Source of the DNA: Lingula anatina
Lineage: Eukaryota; Brachiopoda; Lingulata; Lingulida; Lingulidae
DNA: 38,465 nt
Reading direction: 5' to 3'
Assembly (NCBI RefSeq): GCF_001039355.2
Contig: NW_019775719.1
Coordinates: 199,664 to 238,128 of the forward strand
The notes under the pieces were generated by a model. That model was not told where the DNA came from. It was given only the letters and a program-made list of their open reading frames with translations, and searched no databases. This document shows, piece by piece, positions 33,517 to 38,465 of the stretch. How positions within the stretch are numbered: position 1 is the first letter of the stretch; each line of letters begins with the position of its first letter. Both the position numbers and the translations under genes were made by a program.

Positions 33517-36305
33517 TTATAACAACTTTTTCAGCAAAGTTTGAGACCACTGCTCATTTTGAATGAGTCTAATACTTTCCTCAATCGTTTCTCTGTACAA
33601 TAATGTATACTTAAGTACACTATCTGCCTGTAGCTCTGACAGCCAGTCTAGAACAAGGACAAACATGGATTCTGTGCCTAGAGCAGGGAGAATAGACAGA
33701 AGATGGCAGACGTGGCATACTGCTTGACTCAACAGGAAGGCCTGGCTGGTAGCTGGGTGAGAGAGACTGCTGAAGACACTCTGAAATATAGACATTGTGT
33801 TCAACATGGTTGTATTAAACCTTTTTAACTGAATTTGAAGTTTTGCAACTGACAAAAAATTACAAAGTTGTTATTATAACTTCAGTGTTGAAATTTTTTT
33901 TTTTAAAGTTGTTCAAGTTAAAGGTTGTTGAAGTTAAATTAGGATGTTGTTACCTGTTTCTAAAAATGTAATAAAACAATGAATAAAAAATAATTTAAAA
34001 AAATAATGATTGTAATTCAATTTGTCTTTCGAATACATTTTCCAAAAAATCAATTTTATCACTCGGTCATTTCCAAGGCTACCTTAGTCTAATAAATTTT
34101 TCTGTAGATGGCATTACTTAGAATGTGCTTACTTTGAGCGTGTTGGCACAACATTGGTTAAGATGAAACCAAAATCCTTCACCATTTTTTTCTTGCAACA
34201 TAAACCCATACAATGTCTGCCATAGGCACATCACATCTGAGGTAAACTGTAACAAGCTCAGTTCATACTTAAGACCTGGAATTGGACATTTATTAAGAAT
34301 CTTTAACATGTACTGGCATATATATAAAGTGACATGTCTTCTTAACTGTCTCCTAAAATGATGGCATGACCAACTAGATAACAGTATTTTGTAATTTTAT
34401 GTGACAAACACTAAAAAAAGAAAATCCAAAATTATAAAATGAGGTGATTCTGGGACATTTTTTACAATATTCATAAAATGTTCTAAAATTCCATAACCAC
34501 TGGAGAATTTGTTAAGTGGAGAAATTGCAAATAAGAAAGATTCTATAACTTGGATTATCTGAATATTGTAACATAAGATGATATTAACAGATATATTGAA
34601 CCCATATTTACCTGTGAGGTCCACAAGTGGCAGATGTGTCATGTAATGTGTCTGAAACTGGACGTGGACCTGGTCAGCCCTCACGAGATGACCAACTAGA
34701 CATACAATGTTTGACCACTCACTCATCAAACAATTTGGTAACACCTGAAAGGTGAGTTAAAGATTGAATGTCAATGTCTTAGCACAGCTCCACTTTAAGC
34801 TCCACTTCACATTAAGCTACCTGGCAGAAGATACTTGAATTTTCCAAGAGAAAATGTGTTTCAAGAACAAAATTTTAAAATCCTATCTATTAAGAATAAT
34901 TACTTCTGTCCAACAGTCTTATCCCCGAGCTGCGTAATTGTAATGCTTTGTGTAAAAAAAGTCAACATTTGATAATTACCTGTATGGCTGCTGACAGAAG
35001 ACACTGGTAGGACATTACTGTATTACAATCCATTCCTTCTAATACTGCTGATGTCAAAGTGTTGCTGTTAGCACAAAGCTTGAGAAGTGAAACTTCCACC
35101 TCCTCATCTGAGAATAAATTATCAAAAATCAAAAATTATTAAAAATACAATTAACAATATACGCTGTGCATACAGTAGACTCTGTATACCTTTGGCACTC
35201 TGAGACCAGTAGATTTATTTGTTCGTGGAAAATGATAATTTGAGTTGTACAGTGAAGAATCTACTATGTACATGTAAATAATCAACATCCAGTTTTTTGA
35301 TGACTGACAAGCATTTAACATTTTTGTCCTGATGATTCCTGATTATTAGTACTACTGTAACAGCAGATGTTTGTTCATTTTGGGTTATTTAGTGCCCACT
35401 TGATGATGTACTTGTGTGCTGTTTCTAATACTGATACAGCATTTTTTCTTTACACTCTAAGAAAAGAAAGTAAACATACCTGTCGTCACATCGACTGCAG
35501 ACCATTCATCAGCAGGAAGATGGCAGATACTGGAGATGACTTTGGGATAGACCTTTAACTGATATTTCATCTAGAAAATATAAGATTAATACTGACATAT
35601 CAATCTTCTCAGTAAGACATCTTATCTAACAAAAGATCATCATTCACTTAATCATAAATATCTTTTCTATTTAAATGTCAGGAGTGTCATCTTCTACTAG
35701 TGGCATATATTCCCTTTCTCTTTTAAATTACTTACAATTAATATCACATAAACATGTGATTAGAAGAGTATATATGATCCTCTTTCAGTAGAAATCATAA
35801 AATACCGGTACCTTGGGTAATGTGTCTGCAGTAATAGCTCTCAGCACAGGTTCAGCCTGCAGTCTTGCCTGCCATCCAATATTACACAGCTGCTCACATA
35901 ACCATTCCACATCTAACTCTAAAACATACAGGAGAAGATTAGATGTAAATCACTTTGTGTCAAACATTTTTGAGCCTCCTTATCTTTCAGGACACGTGTC
36001 TAAGAATCTCCTGTCCTAAAGGAGAAATTTAATAGTGGCCAGTAACTGAACAAATTAACCAAAGTTCACTGGCCTGACAGTAATACTGACATTTACCATG
36101 GGGCACAGCTTAACATCACAGACTAGAATGTGTAAAATAACTTTATAATAAATTAATGAGGTCACTCTCTAACACTTTTTTAAGCTATCAAACCCAACCG
36201 TTAAAGTTTTAAAATAATTTAAATTACTAAAAGCAACATGAACAAGTAACTGACATAGCACTGACTGCAACTGGTAACACAGACAGCCCTAACTGATGGT
36301 CATTT

Positions 36306-36348
<43 letters not shown>

Positions 36349-38385
36349 AAAAAGGTGTGAACTCTAATAAAACTTAGGCTGTAGGATGTAAAAAATCTGT
36401 TTCCTTACCTACAAACTTGTGATTTTGCAGCACATTGGCCATGTCTTGTAGTATATCAAGACAGCACTGCTTCAACACTGTCCTGTTCCCTGTGTCAGCA
36501 GGGTCCCACAGGGAACAGGAGCACTGTTCTATCATACCACACAAGCAGACTACTATGGCAAGGGGGTCACAGCAACCAGAGTCCAATATGGAAGACGGAG
36601 AGCACTGTAATACTTTGTGAAAAACCTAAAAGATAAGATTGTTTTCAACATTATAATCAAGAACTTTCATAAAAAAACCAAGATATGGTTTTTAAAAATG
36701 CCATATTTGAAAATCCACAAATGAAAGTATCTTCTTACACAGAAAGTGAGCATTCTGTTTTAACAATTACTCTGCATCATTTCCTTTTGACTAGCCAGAT
36801 TACTATAATTTCAGCTTTGGCTACATTCTCATCAAAAAGAAAAGTATTTGGTCAATGTTTCAGCTATTTCTAATCAGAACATCCTAATAAGCAAAGAAAC
36901 AGCTATAATATTATAATACCTGCAATGCAAAAGTTGGATCAATTTCCACCGAGGACAGCTGTGGTACCACCAACTGCTCCAAACAACACTTGGGAGATAT
37001 CAAAAATGGGGCCTCCTGCATTGCTGCCACCAAAAGTGCCATCAAGTTCCGTCTGTGGGTCTCTGTCATGTTTGGTTTATTCAGCCATGTTAATAAGACG
37101 TTTTCCAGTAAAGGGAGATTTGACTGGTCGGCTGGATTGTACTGGCAAAGGACTGGAACTGACTTCAAAAGCTGTGGAAAAAAATTATTTTATTACAATG
37201 ATGTGTGCAAAGATATACTCAAATGTTTATCAGTAAACAATCAGCTACAGATGTTTTACAAAATATGACTGCACTGTTCATAAATTTGATTTTTCCAAAA
37301 CTCCTGTTCCACAACCTACCTAGCAATGTTAAAGTATGAAGTACTGCAGTATTTTTGGGGTAAAAAATGTCAGTTTCTTGTAGTTTCTTGTAACATAGCA
37401 ATAAGTAAACAAACGTACAAACCAGCAGACCAATAAACTTGTAAAAAATTCTTTAACAAGTACTTAATATTTTAGAAAGTAATATAAGTGCATAAAACAA
37501 CTATCTAACCTGTGTAATTAACTGAGTCTGTCCATTATTGACCACTGCATACTGGATGATCTTTTCCATTACATCATGCGGAGACTGCAAGGCAAGAGCC
37601 AGCACCTCACACTGTACCTAAAAATATAATCAAACAGAAAGCAACAAAAGCGAGATGAGAATGACAAAAAAAGCTATAAAAACTAGTAGTTATGTTGAAA
37701 AAATAAAAATATTTGAAAAAGAAATATTTTTTACATAAAGAAAAAAAGCATACTGCAAGAATAAAATAAGTTGGTGAGAGGGAACCATAGAGGTCACAAT
37801 TAAATCAACCACTGACCCACCTGTCTCCCTGGCTTTCCTGCTGTAGTTAGCCTGTTGAAGGCGGATGTTAAAGTCTGATCAAACTGGTCATCTTTATGCC
37901 ACTGATGACTGGTCAGAAACCGATGAAAGAGCTGGTTCTGGTTGTAAATGTCCAATAGCCCATAAGCACAGAGAACCAGCTGAATTAAAATTGTTATTAT
38001 TGGTTAAAAAAAGACTTCTGTTTACAGCCTGTGCCAAAAATTTTATACTTGCTCTTCAAGACACCAGTGATTAAGACTCTACTAACCCAAAGCACACACA
38101 CATCTAGTCCCTCCCAGTGGACCTCCACATATGACAGGTGAAAAGAGTGATATTATTTCTTCACACTCTCTTTGCTCTAAACTTCAATGGTCACAGAAAA
38201 CTGTACATAGTTAAAACCTACATATTTCTAAAATATGAGCAGGGGATTAAGGACCCACCTTCTCAAGCTTGCTTGCCACCTGCCCTTTTTTGGTTTCTTG
38301 ACCACTGCCCAGCAGACCAAGGAGTTTAGGAATATATTCAACTTTGGCCAAGGCAACTACATTGTCTTCCAAACAATCCAACCAC
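33517..38385 (-). CDS. GEMIN4: Gem-associated protein 4 orthologue, C-terminal half (11 exons, 5' end outside window)
   Basis: Exons in transcript order: 38385-38259, 37979-37821, 37617-37510, 37171-36920, 36625-36409, 35918-35812, 35570-35480, 35107-34980, 34744-34612, 34275-34133, 33828-33517 (TAA at 33517-33519). All boundaries are GT-AG with matching phases and give about 591 residues; human GEMIN4 is about 1058. The protein is helical and Leu/Cys-rich with no obvious catalytic motif. Landmarks collinear with human GEMIN4 from memory: FDQTLTSAFNRLT (human FQEDLNTTFNQLT), IIQYAVVNNGQTQLITQLL, ICHLPADEW (human ICKLSEDEW), VLPNCLMSEW (VMPWCSPQEW), LPLVDLTGLKYELSLLQF (VPLLNLKPFAQELQLSVLF) and a C-terminal QAVCHVCHLLSILP helix. 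GEMIN4 is a subunit of the SMN complex, which loads Sm cores onto snRNAs. Weakest boundary: the last acceptor; a nearby AG at 33844-33845 (minus strand) has a better tract but the wrong phase. The human coding region is, as I recall, essentially one exon, so the intron density here differs. Confidence 0.85.
33970..33975 (+). terminator. First canonical plus-strand AATAAA after the TRMT10B stop
   Basis: I found no AATAAA on the plus strand between the TRMT10B stop (32893) and this site, which lies in the last GEMIN4 intron; another follows at 33982. If used, the TRMT10B 3' UTR would run antisense through the whole terminal exon of GEMIN4. A non-canonical earlier signal is equally possible. Confidence 0.25.
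36310..36345 (+). repeat. (TA)n microsatellite in a GEMIN4 intron
   Basis: About 18 TA units within the intron between exons 36409-36625 and 35812-35918. Confidence 0.95.
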
Positions 38386-38465
38386 CTGCAAAATTATACT
38401 CACTAGAATTTCAACTTAACTTACATTTTTAGTTTCCAAGTTTGCTTTTGTGCAAAACAAGGTAC

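Overview
This is eukaryotic nuclear DNA, AT-rich, with short GT-AG introns, many microsatellites, long poly-G/C runs and fragments of non-autonomous transposons. The palindrome ACATGTA recurs through it, which I associate with molluscs and other lophotrochozoans. A marine invertebrate, most likely a mollusc, is my best guess; nothing here fixes the species.

Layout. 1-26 kb has no gene I can establish. It holds simple repeats, a 394-bp TA-flanked MITE (8211-8604), several copies of a second foldback element (near 11.2, 12.9, 14.2 and 22.2 kb), and two near-identical duplications (11120-11891 / 12835-13606 and 17962-19465 / 19469-20936). Each duplication has a single N at the end of its first copy, which looks like two alleles stitched together by the assembler. 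A CpG-rich block (11893-12834) lies inside the first pair. A chain of small phase-compatible minus-strand exons (28.44, 27.6, 26.05, 14.9 kb) may be the 5' end of an unidentified gene whose large introns fill this region; this is tentative.

28.9-38.5 kb holds two real genes arranged tail to tail. On the plus strand is a TRMT10B orthologue (tRNA position-9 SPOUT methyltransferase), in seven exons ending at 32893. On the minus strand is the C-terminal half of a GEMIN4 orthologue (SMN-complex subunit), in eleven exons with the stop at 33517-33519; its 5' half lies beyond the right edge. Both gene calls come from comparing my translations with human proteins recalled from memory.

The most striking feature is the first TRMT10B exon. 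It carries 14 perfect copies of a 42-bp unit plus degenerate flanking copies. In the frame that splices into the methyltransferase exons, these encode a 14-residue, two-heptad coiled-coil repeat (VRIEGEQLRAEAEQ) that I do not know from any TRMT10 protein. The upstream ATG is out of frame with this array because one base appears to be missing near 29255-29260. Short upstream ORFs, including an ATG followed directly by a stop, precede the ATG.
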